A stretch of DNA of 64,000 nt from Halofilum ochraceum (GCF_001614315.2 NZ_LVEG02000001.1:372001-436000), one strand, 5' to 3'. Positions 34,366-42,433 are shown, counted from the stretch's first letter. Numbers and translations are program-made. Notes: generated from the sequence alone by a model not told the origin.

Positions 34366-34467
34366 CGTAGGCGCGTTTTGGCGAAGCCGACGCGCGCGGT
34401 CGCTGGCCACGGATGCCCGGTATGGAACTGGCTGCGCGCATTCGCCTTCGGCGAAGACGCGCCTACG
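34366..34467. repeat. REP-like inverted pair (GTAGGCGCGT type) overlapping the DUF2149 stop
   Basis: The left arm (34366-34396) begins CGTAGGCGCGTTTTGGCGAAG and the right arm (34434-34467) is its inverse, ending GAAGACGCGCCTACGG. The right arm runs over the 3' end of the DUF2149 gene: its TAG stop (34463-34465) is part of the repeat core CGTAGGCGCG. The rest of the gap up to the riboswitch shows nothing else. Confidence 0.75.
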
Positions 34468-34768
34468 GTCGATCTCTTCGGTTTTCGTCGATGAGGACCA
34501 TCTTGCCGGTCTCCGGATCGCGGTAGACCTGACCGACCGCCTCGTAGCCGCTGCCCGCCTCACCGACCCCCTCGGGCACGTCGGGCAGTTCCCGCCCCTC
34601 GCTGATCTCGCGGCCACCGCTGCGCGATTCGGATGCCTGCTGCGCGGCGAGGGCGGCGATCAGGCCGCAGGCGAACACCAGCATGATATCGACCAGATTG
34701 GACAGCGGGCCGAGCGGCTCGTCGTCCGGATCATCAAAGCGGGAACGGCGCCAGTCACGCCGCCGCAT
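34463..34768 (-). CDS. DUF2149 membrane protein, ExbD-like candidate
   Basis: A protein of about 101 residues with one membrane helix and a periplasmic tail. The helix starts LGPLSNLVDIMLVFACGLIA; an aspartate at the beginning of the helix in the context NLVDxMLVF mirrors the proton-carrying aspartate of ExbD/TolR. A short soluble C-terminal part follows (SGYEAVGQVYRDPETGKMVL). DUF2149 has no assigned function; pairing with an ExbB-like gene and cobN suggests the second half of a proton channel. The start at 34768 overlaps the end of exbB by 14 bases and has TGGAG upstream. Its stop codon is supplied by a REP-like repeat. Confidence 0.8.
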   Translation of the reverse strand: MRRRDWRRSRFDDPDDEPLGPLSNLVDIMLVFACGLIAALAAQQASESRSGGREISEGRELPDVPEGVGEAGSGYEAVGQVYRDPETGKMVLIDENRRDRP

Positions 34769-35219
34769 GGTGGTCTCCATTGGCCGCTTCGATCTCGCCC
34801 ATGACCCGGTCGTACCAGCGCCGCCGGAGCCGGCCGATGATGAAGCCGACAATGCCCACGGCGAGGCCGATCACGGTGGTGTCGAAGGCGACGCTGACGG
34901 CGCGCGCCAGGATCTCGAACTCGCCGCGGGAGAGTGCGGCGATGCCCGGGCCGAGCGGGATCAGCGTTCCCATCAGCCCGAGCATCGGCGCGACTCGCGC
35001 CAGCACGTCGGCCCGTTCGATCCGTCGGCGCCCGTAGGCCTCGACCGCATCCAGGCTGCCGCGCTCACGCAGCCGCCGCAGTCCGGCAAGGCGCTCGCCG
35101 ATCACCTGGCCGACCTCCCACAACGCCAGCGCGACCAGCGCCAGCAGCAGGCCGATCGTGGGTACAAGCAACCAGCGCACGAACTCGTGCGCCAGCGGAA
35201 TCAAAGCGGAGTCGAACAT
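34755..35219 (-). CDS. MotA/TolQ/ExbB-like proton channel protein
   Basis: A 154-residue inner-membrane protein with three predicted helices: residues 14-36 (WLLVPTIGLLLALVALALW), and two near residues 75-98 and 108-132. The hallmark APMLGLMGTLIPLGPGIAAL and AVSVAFDTTVIGLAVGIVGF place it in the ExbB/TolQ family, in the subgroup usually annotated next to CobN and DUF2149. It overlaps the DUF2149 gene. It lies 406 bases after cobN, the gap being filled by a palindromic element. I infer that it forms a proton-driven motor with DUF2149 acting on CobN; it could instead energise TonB of the btuB operon. Confidence 0.88.
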   Translation of the reverse strand: MFDSALIPLAHEFVRWLLVPTIGLLLALVALALWEVGQVIGERLAGLRRLRERGSLDAVEAYGRRRIERADVLARVAPMLGLMGTLIPLGPGIAALSRGEFEILARAVSVAFDTTVIGLAVGIVGFIIGRLRRRWYDRVMGEIEAANGDHHAAA

Positions 35220-35270
35220 GGGGTTCTCCCGGTTCGGTTAATCAAGGGCTATAAGGGCTTAAAAATTCTG

Positions 35271-35608
35271 GAACCACGAATGAACACGAATGAACACGAA
35301 TGGGCTCCTGGGTGAGTCGATCACTCGGGAGCTTCGCTGTGGCCGCGCGGAAGCGGAGATGCGAATGAAGAACCACGGATAGACACAGATGGACACAGAT
35401 AAAAGTCAAAACCGGAATTGTGGCGATAGGAGTGGATGAGTGCTGATTTGCCAGTTCCGATCCAGTTGCTCATTAGATCGACGTCCTTTTATCTGTGTCC
35501 ATCTGTGGTTCCGATATCCGATCGTGCTCCGAGGAGGATCAGCGAAGCTCCCGAAACAGCAGCTATCCCAGGAGCCCATTCGTGTTCATTCGTGTTCATT
35601 CGTGGTTC
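35271..35608. repeat. Palindromic element copy 2, with a second palindrome nested inside
   Basis: Outer arms 35271-35312 and 35567-35608 are a 42-base perfect inverted repeat with the ends CCACGAATGAACACGAATG and then GGGCTCCTGGG. Subterminal GGGAGCTTCGCT and AGCGAAGCTCCC follow. Inside lies a distinct inverted pair: CCACGGATAGACACAGATGG with CACAGATAAAAG (about 35370-35406), and its inverse CTTTTATCTGTG...CCATCTGTGG (about 35486-35512). The element begins 17 bases after the cobN stop and fills the space before exbB. No coding sequence is present in the 406-base gap. Confidence 0.85.
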
Positions 35609-35625
35609 TTAAAGCAGTCCTGATG

Positions 35626-38600
35626 TCAGCGAACCGTCCCGCCCCTGAGCCCGGCCGCCAGTCCGCCAGTGAGGAACAGGAGGCCGATGAGAGCGGCGCT
35701 GAGTACGGTCCAGTCCCAGGGCTGGTCGGCCTGGGTGTCGCGCTGCTGCGGCTGCTTTTCCTGGACTTCCTGCGGCGGTTGTTTCTGTTGCTTCTTTTGC
35801 GCCTGTTCACGCGTCTCGATCTGGCGCACGGAACTCGGGTCCTGCTCGGATTCCGGTGTCGTGACCTTCGCGTCCGCGCGGATCTCCCGCATGGCCTTGC
35901 GCTGCTGCTCGGTCAGTTTCGGTTCGATCCAGTCGAGCATGGGATGGTCCGGGCGCGTGTGGCCGCTGCCGGGGAGGCCGTTGTCGATGACGAGTCGGGC
36001 GAAGTCGCGCGCGATCCGTTCGGCCGTTTCGGCGTCGGCGTTCCAGAAGTCCTTCTGCATCGCGACCAGCATCACCGCGAGCATGTTCGCCTTCACGTGG
36101 GCGCTCTGGCCTTCCTCCAGGAACTTGTCGAGGCCGAGGTCATGGCGATCGTCCAGATAGACCGACTTGATCTCTCGCCACATGCCGTCGGTGATCATGT
36201 CCGGGTTGGTGACCTGCCAGCCCCAGAAATTTTCGAGGAACTTCGAGCCCATCGTGCGGGCACCGGAATAGCCGTGGCTCATCAGCGGTTTGATCCAGGC
36301 GGGGTTCAGGTAACGTCCCTGCAGCTCGGCCAGCACGGCACTCTCCAGCGCTTCGACGCTGGGATTGTCCGGATCCGAGTGGTCGACGACGCGGTTGCGT
36401 GGTGCGGTACCGCTGACGCTCTCGACCGCCAGGTTGAGACCACCGAGGTAGTCGAACGCGTCGTTGTTATCGAGCAGCCCGTAGACATTGGTCGCGCGGC
36501 CCAGATAGGTGCGCTCGACGCCGTACAGGGCCTGCCGGAATGCCGCATGGGCCGACCGGCCGCTGACGCCGTCGCCATAGGCATGGCCCATACGCTGTAT
36601 ATACGCGTCCGCGATCTCGGCGCGCTTGTCCCAGGCACCGGAACGCTCGGTCAGGCGATTGACGCCGGCGCCGTAGCCACCCGGGGCGTCGCCGAAGACC
36701 CGCAGGGCCGCCTCGCGACCGGCGGCGGCCGGGTCGGTCCCGTCGTCGACGGCGCTGCGCGCCGCGGCGATCCAGTGCTGGGCGATGCGGTTCGTCTCAA
36801 TGGGTTCGCTGCCCGGATTGCGCAGCTCCCCGAGCGGTTCAAGCGCGTTCGCGAGCGCCGGGCGGAGGTCCGGGTGTCGCTCGCGGATGGTCTCGGTCGA
36901 GGCGTCCAGCGCGAGCAGGACGGCCCGGTCCAGCCACACCAGCAGATTCTGGTACAGGTCACGGAACAGACCGGAGGTGGTGAACAGGACATCGCGCCGG
37001 ACGCGGTCTTCCGGCAACTCCATGCGCTCGATGCCCTGGAGAATGCCGCGGCTGTTCCAGACCGGTTTGATGCCGAGCATGTTCAGACCGAAGGCGACCA
37101 CGGCGCCGTCATCGCGCACCGTATCCGAGGCCCAGAGTACGACCGCCTCGCTGCCCTTGTGGGGTGTGTCTTCGCGCGCGCGCCGCGCCATATCGGAGCC
37201 GAGCTTCCAGGCCAGCCGGGTCGGGAGCAGGCTGCCATTGAGGGCGTGGAAGTTGCGGCCGGTCGGCAGGACTTCCGGCGAACGTACGGGATCGTTGCCC
37301 TTGCCGGGGGCGATGAAGCGACCGTCCAGCCCGGCGAACAGGGCATCCATCTCGCGCTTCGGCGAGATGGTGAGCTGTTCGCGTGTTTCCGGCTTGGCCG
37401 AATCGCCGATCGATTCCATCATGGTGTCGATGGCGTCTTCCTGCCACGGACGTCCGAAGATATGCAGGCCCTGGGGCATGAAGTCTTCCTGCATTTTGGT
37501 CAGGTAGTGACCGACCTCGTGCACGAACAGATGCCCCTCGACGTCCTCGAAAGCGATATCCCGCTTGTCGAGGATATCCTGCATGCTCTTGGCCAGTGCC
37601 TGCTTCATGTCGAGCTCGTCGATCAGGCGGCGGATTTCCTTGAGGGCCCGTGTCTGGGCCGGTGTGTCCTGCTCGCCGCCCTCCGCGGACTCGTAGCTCT
37701 CGACGAGCTGGCGGAGTTCGAGCAGGCGATCGTAGAGTGGCGTGGTCGCCAGCGGCGGTGTCAGGTGATCCACGATGACGGCGAGGCCGCGGCGTTTTGC
37801 CTGGATGCCCTCTCCGACGCCATCGACGATATAGGGGTAGACGCCGGGCAGGTTGCCCGGCGCGAGCCGTGAATAGTCCTCGGCCCGCATGCCGACGCGG
37901 TTGCCGGGCAGGAACTCGTAGGTCGAGTGGCGCCCGAAGTGGACCAGCGCGTCCGCGTTGAAATCGTTGCGCAGCCACTCGTAGAACGCCAGATACTGAT
38001 GCGGTGGCGGGAAGGTCGTATTGGCGTGCAGCAGTTCTTCATCGAGTTCCCAGCCCCGCGGAGGCTGCGGCCCGACGAATACATTGCCGAATCGGATCCC
38101 CGGCAGCAGCAGTTCACCTTCGTGCGCCATGACATAACCGGGCGCCTCGCCCCAGCCGCCGAGCGCCTCGATGCCGGTGCGCTGCAGCGCCGCGGTGAGG
38201 CGCTCGATCCGGTCGAGCCGGTCCTTGCCGTCGACGAGGGCGTCATAGGCGGCATGCAGCTGATCGAGCAGATCGAGCGCTCGTTCCCTGGCCTCGTGAT
38301 CGACGCCCTCGATCATGTGCTCCGTGTCGCCAAGCGTGCGTTCGATCAGATCGCGCGCGATGTCGATCGCCTCGGCGTTGAGCGCGGCACGGACCTCCGG
38401 GATCAGCCGTGCCAGCGGGCCGCCGGTCATTTCGCGCTGTACGGCCTCGGGGAGTGTCCGGAACCATTGCTGGTACTCATCTCCGGGCACCGTGTGTACG
38501 CGTTCGCTCATCGCATCGAGCGCCTTGCGATTCTCCGGCAGATTGACGGCGCGTTCCTGCAGCATATCGAGCAGGGCCTCGGGAGAGCCGGGCAGCTCAC

Positions 38601-39957
38601 CGACGGTATAGCCCCGGTCCTTCAATTCATGCAGCAGGTCGTACAGGGAATCGACCACGTCGAGGTTGTCGGCGCCGATGTTGTGGCGCCCCGGTGGGTG
38701 GTTATAGAAGACCACACCCAGTTTTTTGTCGGCATTGTCGGTCGTGCGGAGCGAGCGCCAGTTGTCCAGCCGCTCGGCGACCGCTTCGATTTCGGTGGCG
38801 ATGGGGTGAACCAGTCGCAGGCGCACGCCGGTCAGTTCGTCGATCCGTGGTGGTTCCGCAGCAGCGATGACGCTGGGCTGGCTCTGGCCCTGGACCTCGG
38901 GCATGGCCACCCGGTAGTGCACGCTCTCGAACGGGAGCCCCTCCGGCGACAGGCGCCATTGTGCCTCGGTGCGCTCCGTCAGGCGCACGGCCTTGAGGAC
39001 GGGTACATCGAGATCGCGGAATGCCTCGACCGCCTGTTCGCGACCCTCGCCGCCGCCCACGACAAAATCCTGAATCGTCACGATTCCGGCCAGCGGTGCG
39101 GGGGTGAGATGCTCGCGCAGATCATCAAGCGCTTCGACGCTGGTCTCACCCCACTGGGCGAGCACCGATACGCACTGAAGGCCGCGCTCGCGAATTCTGT
39201 CGCAGAGGGTGTCGTGGACCGCACGATGGCCCACGCGGTCGCCGGTGTCGTAGTCCAGAACGACCACGACGCCACCCTCGTCATCGAATCCGGCGGTATC
39301 CGGATCGACCATGTCGCCGTCGTGCAGCCAGCGTACGGCGGGGCGATCGCCCGGTGCGGCCGGGTCGATGCCTTCGGTGTGCGGGGCCAGCAGCCAGCCG
39401 ATCAGGGCGCGCAGGTTGTCGCGCCCGCGGGCCTGCCAGTAATGCCGGCCGCGAAGCCAATGGGCCTGTTTTTCATGGGGGTCGGCGAGGGCCGTGAAAT
39501 GCTCGGTCAGCGTTTCGTCGGCGTCGGGCTGGGACGTAAGTTTGTCGAGGGTTGCCGCGTCGAGCCTGGCCAGTGGGCGCTCGCCGTCGATCCGGCTGGC
39601 GGTGGTCAGGCGCCGGTCGCTCGAGACCGCGAAAACGGTCGCCGTGGCGGGAGGAGGGTTGGAATCGAGCAGCCGTACGAAGCGCGGGGCGGCTTCACCG
39701 AAGACCGCTCCGAACAGCACGGCGTCCGCGTCGGCCCAGAGCTGCGCCACGGCGGCATCGGTGCGCTCGGCCAGCTGCTCCGGTGTGCGCAGCACCAGTT
39801 CGTGCCCCGGATGCGCGTCGTCGAACGCCTCTGCGGCCGCCGCCATGGCAGGGGCGGAGCGGTCGGAGACGATACCGACGAGTTGGGCCGCGCTGGCGGT
39901 CGGTGGGAACAGGATGGCCAGCGCGGCGACCGCCGCCATGCACGGATAACGGGACAT
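35626..39957 (-). CDS. cobN: Exported, membrane-anchored CobN/HmuS-family metal chelatase subunit
   Basis: A 1443-residue protein of the CobN/magnesium chelatase H family. The large CobN core is clear: PPRGWELDEELLHANTTFPP, FHFGRH-type metal-site segment (VHFGRHSTYEFLPGN), YPYIVDGVGEGIQAKRRGLA, and MSHGYSGARTMGSKFLENFW. Unlike cytoplasmic CobN (about 1275 residues), it starts with a signal peptide (MAAVAALAILFPPTASAA) and ends with a Gln/Pro/Lys-rich linker (about 1370-1412) and one membrane helix (VLSAALIGLLFLTGGLAAGL). It should therefore face the periplasm. No AAA+ CobS/CobT partner is nearby; an ExbB-like and a DUF2149 gene follow. A B12 riboswitch controls it. Cobalt insertion or removal on a corrinoid is inferred. 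Confidence 0.92.
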   Translation of the reverse strand: MSRYPCMAAVAALAILFPPTASAAQLVGIVSDRSAPAMAAAAEAFDDAHPGHELVLRTPEQLAERTDAAVAQLWADADAVLFGAVFGEAAPRFVRLLDSNPPPATATVFAVSSDRRLTTASRIDGERPLARLDAATLDKLTSQPDADETLTEHFTALADPHEKQAHWLRGRHYWQARGRDNLRALIGWLLAPHTEGIDPAAPGDRPAVRWLHDGDMVDPDTAGFDDEGGVVVVLDYDTGDRVGHRAVHDTLCDRIRERGLQCVSVLAQWGETSVEALDDLREHLTPAPLAGIVTIQDFVVGGGEGREQAVEAFRDLDVPVLKAVRLTERTEAQWRLSPEGLPFESVHYRVAMPEVQGQSQPSVIAAAEPPRIDELTGVRLRLVHPIATEIEAVAERLDNWRSLRTTDNADKKLGVVFYNHPPGRHNIGADNLDVVDSLYDLLHELKDRGYTVGELPGSPEALLDMLQERAVNLPENRKALDAMSERVHTVPGDEYQQWFRTLPEAVQREMTGGPLARLIPEVRAALNAEAIDIARDLIERTLGDTEHMIEGVDHEARERALDLLDQLHAAYDALVDGKDRLDRIERLTAALQRTGIEALGGWGEAPGYVMAHEGELLLPGIRFGNVFVGPQPPRGWELDEELLHANTTFPPPHQYLAFYEWLRNDFNADALVHFGRHSTYEFLPGNRVGMRAEDYSRLAPGNLPGVYPYIVDGVGEGIQAKRRGLAVIVDHLTPPLATTPLYDRLLELRQLVESYESAEGGEQDTPAQTRALKEIRRLIDELDMKQALAKSMQDILDKRDIAFEDVEGHLFVHEVGHYLTKMQEDFMPQGLHIFGRPWQEDAIDTMMESIGDSAKPETREQLTISPKREMDALFAGLDGRFIAPGKGNDPVRSPEVLPTGRNFHALNGSLLPTRLAWKLGSDMARRAREDTPHKGSEAVVLWASDTVRDDGAVVAFGLNMLGIKPVWNSRGILQGIERMELPEDRVRRDVLFTTSGLFRDLYQNLLVWLDRAVLLALDASTETIRERHPDLRPALANALEPLGELRNPGSEPIETNRIAQHWIAAARSAVDDGTDPAAAGREAALRVFGDAPGGYGAGVNRLTERSGAWDKRAEIADAYIQRMGHAYGDGVSGRSAHAAFRQALYGVERTYLGRATNVYGLLDNNDAFDYLGGLNLAVESVSGTAPRNRVVDHSDPDNPSVEALESAVLAELQGRYLNPAWIKPLMSHGYSGARTMGSKFLENFWGWQVTNPDMITDGMWREIKSVYLDDRHDLGLDKFLEEGQSAHVKANMLAVMLVAMQKDFWNADAETAERIARDFARLVIDNGLPGSGHTRPDHPMLDWIEPKLTEQQRKAMREIRADAKVTTPESEQDPSSVRQIETREQAQKKQQKQPPQEVQEKQPQQRDTQADQPWDWTVLSAALIGLLFLTGGLAAGLRGGTVR

Positions 39958-40056
39958 TCGGTGAGCCTCCCCGGGGATGACAGACGGCGGAGAGGCTGGC
40001 GGAGGGCAGAAGTACCGGCCGCCGGTGCCCCGCCCGCCGCGGGTTCCGTACGTATC

Positions 40057-40208
40057 CCAGGCCGGTCTCCGGACTCACGGGGTGGCACGTGTCGCGTACC
40101 CGAGGTCGCCGCCTTCCCGCGCCGTGCGCAGTGGCTTTTCTGGCGACCCCACCCGTTTACCGTTGCGGGGGCAGTGCCGGACTCTCACCGGCTTCCCGTT
40201 TCAACCCG
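40057..40208 (-). promoter_or_regulatory. Cobalamin riboswitch of cobN
   Basis: On the minus strand the conserved parts occur in order: GGGAAGCCGGTG (40186-40197), CCCCCGCAACGGTAAA (40156-40171), the B12 box around GCCACTGC (40128-40135) with GGGAAGGCGGCG, and GAGACCGGCCTGG (40057-40069). Before the cobN start, AGCCTCTCC (39989-39997) can pair with GGGGAGGCT (39964-39972), which is the ribosome binding site, so control is probably translational. The riboswitch lies after btuD and so separates btuCD from cobN. Confidence 0.9.
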
Positions 40209-40337
40209 AGCCTGAAAGCCGGGTCACCTGGAACGAATCGGCGGAAATTACGCACTCGCGGATCGGGGGTCAAGCGCCGGCCCCGGTCCGCCCGGGGCCC
40301 GGTCGATGGGGGAGGCGGCCCGGTGGAGCGGGGTACT

Positions 40338-41105
40338 TCAGGTCGGCACGAACGCCCGGTGACCGGCTACCTCGACCGCCTCGATGGGGTGGTGGTAGAG
40401 GCAGGTCAGATGGCCTGGCTGGAGCAGTTCCGGGGCCGGGCCGTGGCGGACCTGGCCGTCGTGGAAGATCAACACGACGTGATCGCAGAAGCGGGCCGCG
40501 AGATTGACGTCGTGCAGGGCCATAACGAGTGTCCCGCCGTCGCGCTGGGCGCGGCCGCGCAGGTGGCCCAGCAGCCGGATCTGGTGATGCAGATCCAGGT
40601 GGTTGCTCGGTTCGTCCAGCAGATAGACCGACGGGTCCTGGGTGAGCAGGGTCGCCAGGGCGAGCCGCCGCCGTTCGCCGCCGGAGAGCGTGTCGATCGG
40701 GCGGTCGGCCAGTGCGTCCATCTCCACTTCCATGAGGGCCTCACGGGCCCGCCGATAGTCTTCCGGGCCTTCCTGGCGCCACGGGCCGATGTGCGGGTGG
40801 CGCCCGATCAGGGCGGTCTCCAGTACCGTGGCCGGGAACGGGTCCTCGCTTGCCTGCAGCAGAATGCCCAGTCGATTGGCGATGGCACGGCGCCGCATGC
40901 CGGCGAGCATCTGCCCGTCGAGCAGCACGCGGCCTTCCGTGGGCGGTCGCAGCCCGGCGAGCGTGTGGAGCAGGGTGGTCTTGCCGGCGCCGTTCGCGCC
41001 GAGTACCGCCCAGCTCTCGCCCGGCCTGAACGCGAGATCGAGCTCGCCGCCGATGCGCTTGCCCCCGATCTCGATGGCGAGGTCTTCGGTAGCGAGCAGG
41101 CTCAT
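40338..41105 (-). CDS. btuD: Corrinoid ABC transporter ATP-binding protein (BtuD-like)
   Basis: ATPase of a class II importer, 255 residues. Walker A GANGAGKTTLLHTLAG, Q-loop region ILLQASEDPFP, signature LSGGERRRLALATLL, Walker B VYLLDEPSNHLDL and the H-loop histidine in VMALHDVNLAARFCD are all intact. The FecCD/BtuCD type of ATPase serves siderophores, heme or B12; a B12 role is inferred from the riboswitch-linked genes and btuF in the window. It overlaps btuC by four bases. Confidence 0.88.
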   Translation of the reverse strand: MSLLATEDLAIEIGGKRIGGELDLAFRPGESWAVLGANGAGKTTLLHTLAGLRPPTEGRVLLDGQMLAGMRRRAIANRLGILLQASEDPFPATVLETALIGRHPHIGPWRQEGPEDYRRAREALMEVEMDALADRPIDTLSGGERRRLALATLLTQDPSVYLLDEPSNHLDLHHQIRLLGHLRGRAQRDGGTLVMALHDVNLAARFCDHVVLIFHDGQVRHGPAPELLQPGHLTCLYHHPIEAVEVAGHRAFVPT

Positions 41106-42082
41106 GGCAACCCTCGGCGCGGACCGCGGTGCAGGAGGAACAGGAACACCGGGACCCCGATCATTGCCGTCAACACGCCCACCGGCAACTGCTGGGGGGC
41201 GATCACGATGCGTGCCAGCGCGTCCGCGAACACCAGCAGGGTCCCGCCGGCGAGCACGGCCGCCGGCAGCAGCGTTCGGTGGTCGGCGCCGGCGATCAGG
41301 CGCACCGCGTGCGGGATGATGAGGCCGACGAAGCCGATGGTGCCGCCGACGGTGACGGCCGCGGCGGTCAGCAGTGAGCCGATGAAGTAGATCCCGAGGC
41401 GCAGCGGTCCCACCGAGACCCCGAGCGCCCGCGCCTGCAGGTCCCCACGCGCCATCAGGTTGAGTGGTCGGGCGAGCGCCATGGCCGCGAGCAGCCCCGC
41501 GGCCAGGGCCAGCGCGCTCCAGATCGGGGCCCCGGCATGCGCGAGATCGCCCATCAGCCAGAACAGCATGCCGCGCAGATCGCGCTCGGGGCTGACCGCG
41601 AGCATGAAACTGATCAGCGCGCCCCAGCCCGCGGCCAGCACCACGCCGGTCAGCAGCAGCCGGGTCGGTGTCCAGCCGCCGCGCCCGTGGGCCAGCGCGA
41701 ATACCAGCAGCATGGATACGAGCGCCCCGGCGAAGGCGTCGACCGATACCCAGAATGCGCCGAAGCCGGCCATCATCGTCGCCAGCGCGGCCACGGCGGC
41801 ACCGCCGGAGATGCCGAGTACGTACGGGTCGGCCAGCGGGTTACGCAGCAGCACCTGCATGAGCGCGCCAGCGAGCGCCAGCAGGCCACCGACGACGAAC
41901 GCAGACAGGGCCCGGGGAAGCCGCAGTTCGGCGACGATCCGTGTGGCCGTGTCCTCCGGCGGGCCGGTCAGCGCGCTCCACACGGCGGCCGCGGGGACCT
42001 CGACCGCGCCCGCCATAAGGGCGAATACGAGGCTCGCGAGCGCCAGCAGGGCGAGGGTCGGTAGCAGCAAGCGGGCAGACAT
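41102..42082 (-). CDS. btuC: Corrinoid ABC transporter permease (BtuC/FecCD family)
   Basis: Inner-membrane permease of 326 residues with about ten helices. Family motifs include LRLPRALSAFVVGGLLALAG, LMQVLLRNPLADPYVLGIS with GGAAVAALA, GTIGFVGLIIPHAVRLIAG and DHRTLLPAAVLAGGTLLVFA; the first of these is the normal N-terminal signature. It pairs with BtuD (overlapping gene) and probably with BtuF encoded at 26683. A palindromic element lies 13 bases upstream of its start codon, and no good ribosome binding site or B12 riboswitch was seen there. Confidence 0.88.
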   Translation of the reverse strand: MSARLLLPTLALLALASLVFALMAGAVEVPAAAVWSALTGPPEDTATRIVAELRLPRALSAFVVGGLLALAGALMQVLLRNPLADPYVLGISGGAAVAALATMMAGFGAFWVSVDAFAGALVSMLLVFALAHGRGGWTPTRLLLTGVVLAAGWGALISFMLAVSPERDLRGMLFWLMGDLAHAGAPIWSALALAAGLLAAMALARPLNLMARGDLQARALGVSVGPLRLGIYFIGSLLTAAAVTVGGTIGFVGLIIPHAVRLIAGADHRTLLPAAVLAGGTLLVFADALARIVIAPQQLPVGVLTAMIGVPVFLFLLHRGPRRGLP

Positions 42083-42095
42083 GGCGCGGGTTTAC

Positions 42096-42355
42096 TAAGT
42101 TTCCATGCAGTATTGTCCGGTCTCAGCGCGTGCCCGGGTCGTCGTGACAAGGCACGAGGAGGGAGTGTGGCGCCACCACATGACCGACGAGTAACGCCGG
42201 CACGGCGGCCCGGGCACGCGCCCGTAGGGAGCCATTGCGCTGCCGGCTGACGGCGTTGCGCTCGCTCAACGTGCCGGCAGCACGCTTTCGCTCCCGCGCC
42301 TTGCCAGCCAACAGCGCAATGGCTCTGAGGCCGAACAATACTGCATGGAAGCTTA
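42096..42355. repeat. Palindromic element between divergent btuC and the GNAT/nitrilase gene
   Basis: The 25-base outer arms (42096-42120 and 42331-42355) are inverted with two mismatches, with the core CCATGCAGTATTGT. A perfect inner pair, GAGCCATTGCGCTG (42229-42242) and CAGCGCAATGGCTC (42313-42326), brackets a further GC-rich palindrome. No reading frame with protein-like character is present. The element fills most of the 417-base divergent gap and starts 13 bases from the btuC start codon; the remaining part (42356-42499) holds the promoter of the next gene. Confidence 0.8.
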
Positions 42356-42433
42356 GCGTGACACCGCGACGCCACACGACCAGCGCCGGATCCGTCCATC
42401 GGCATTCCATGGGCGACCGAAAGCGCGCGCATG

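Noticed and set aside
35440-37872. Open frame of 810 codons opposite cobN, and a similar one at 37927-40215
   Set aside because: Both are shadows of the CobN reading frame; the translations are compositionally odd and show no motifs, and the second runs into the riboswitch.
35626-39957. Magnesium chelatase BchH for bacteriochlorophyll
   Set aside because: No photosynthesis genes are nearby, the protein is exported and anchored, and a B12 riboswitch controls it.
40338-42082. Iron-siderophore or heme ABC importer
   Set aside because: The FecCD-type sequence alone would allow it, but every neighbouring gene and both riboswitches point to corrinoids; kept as a lower-probability alternative.
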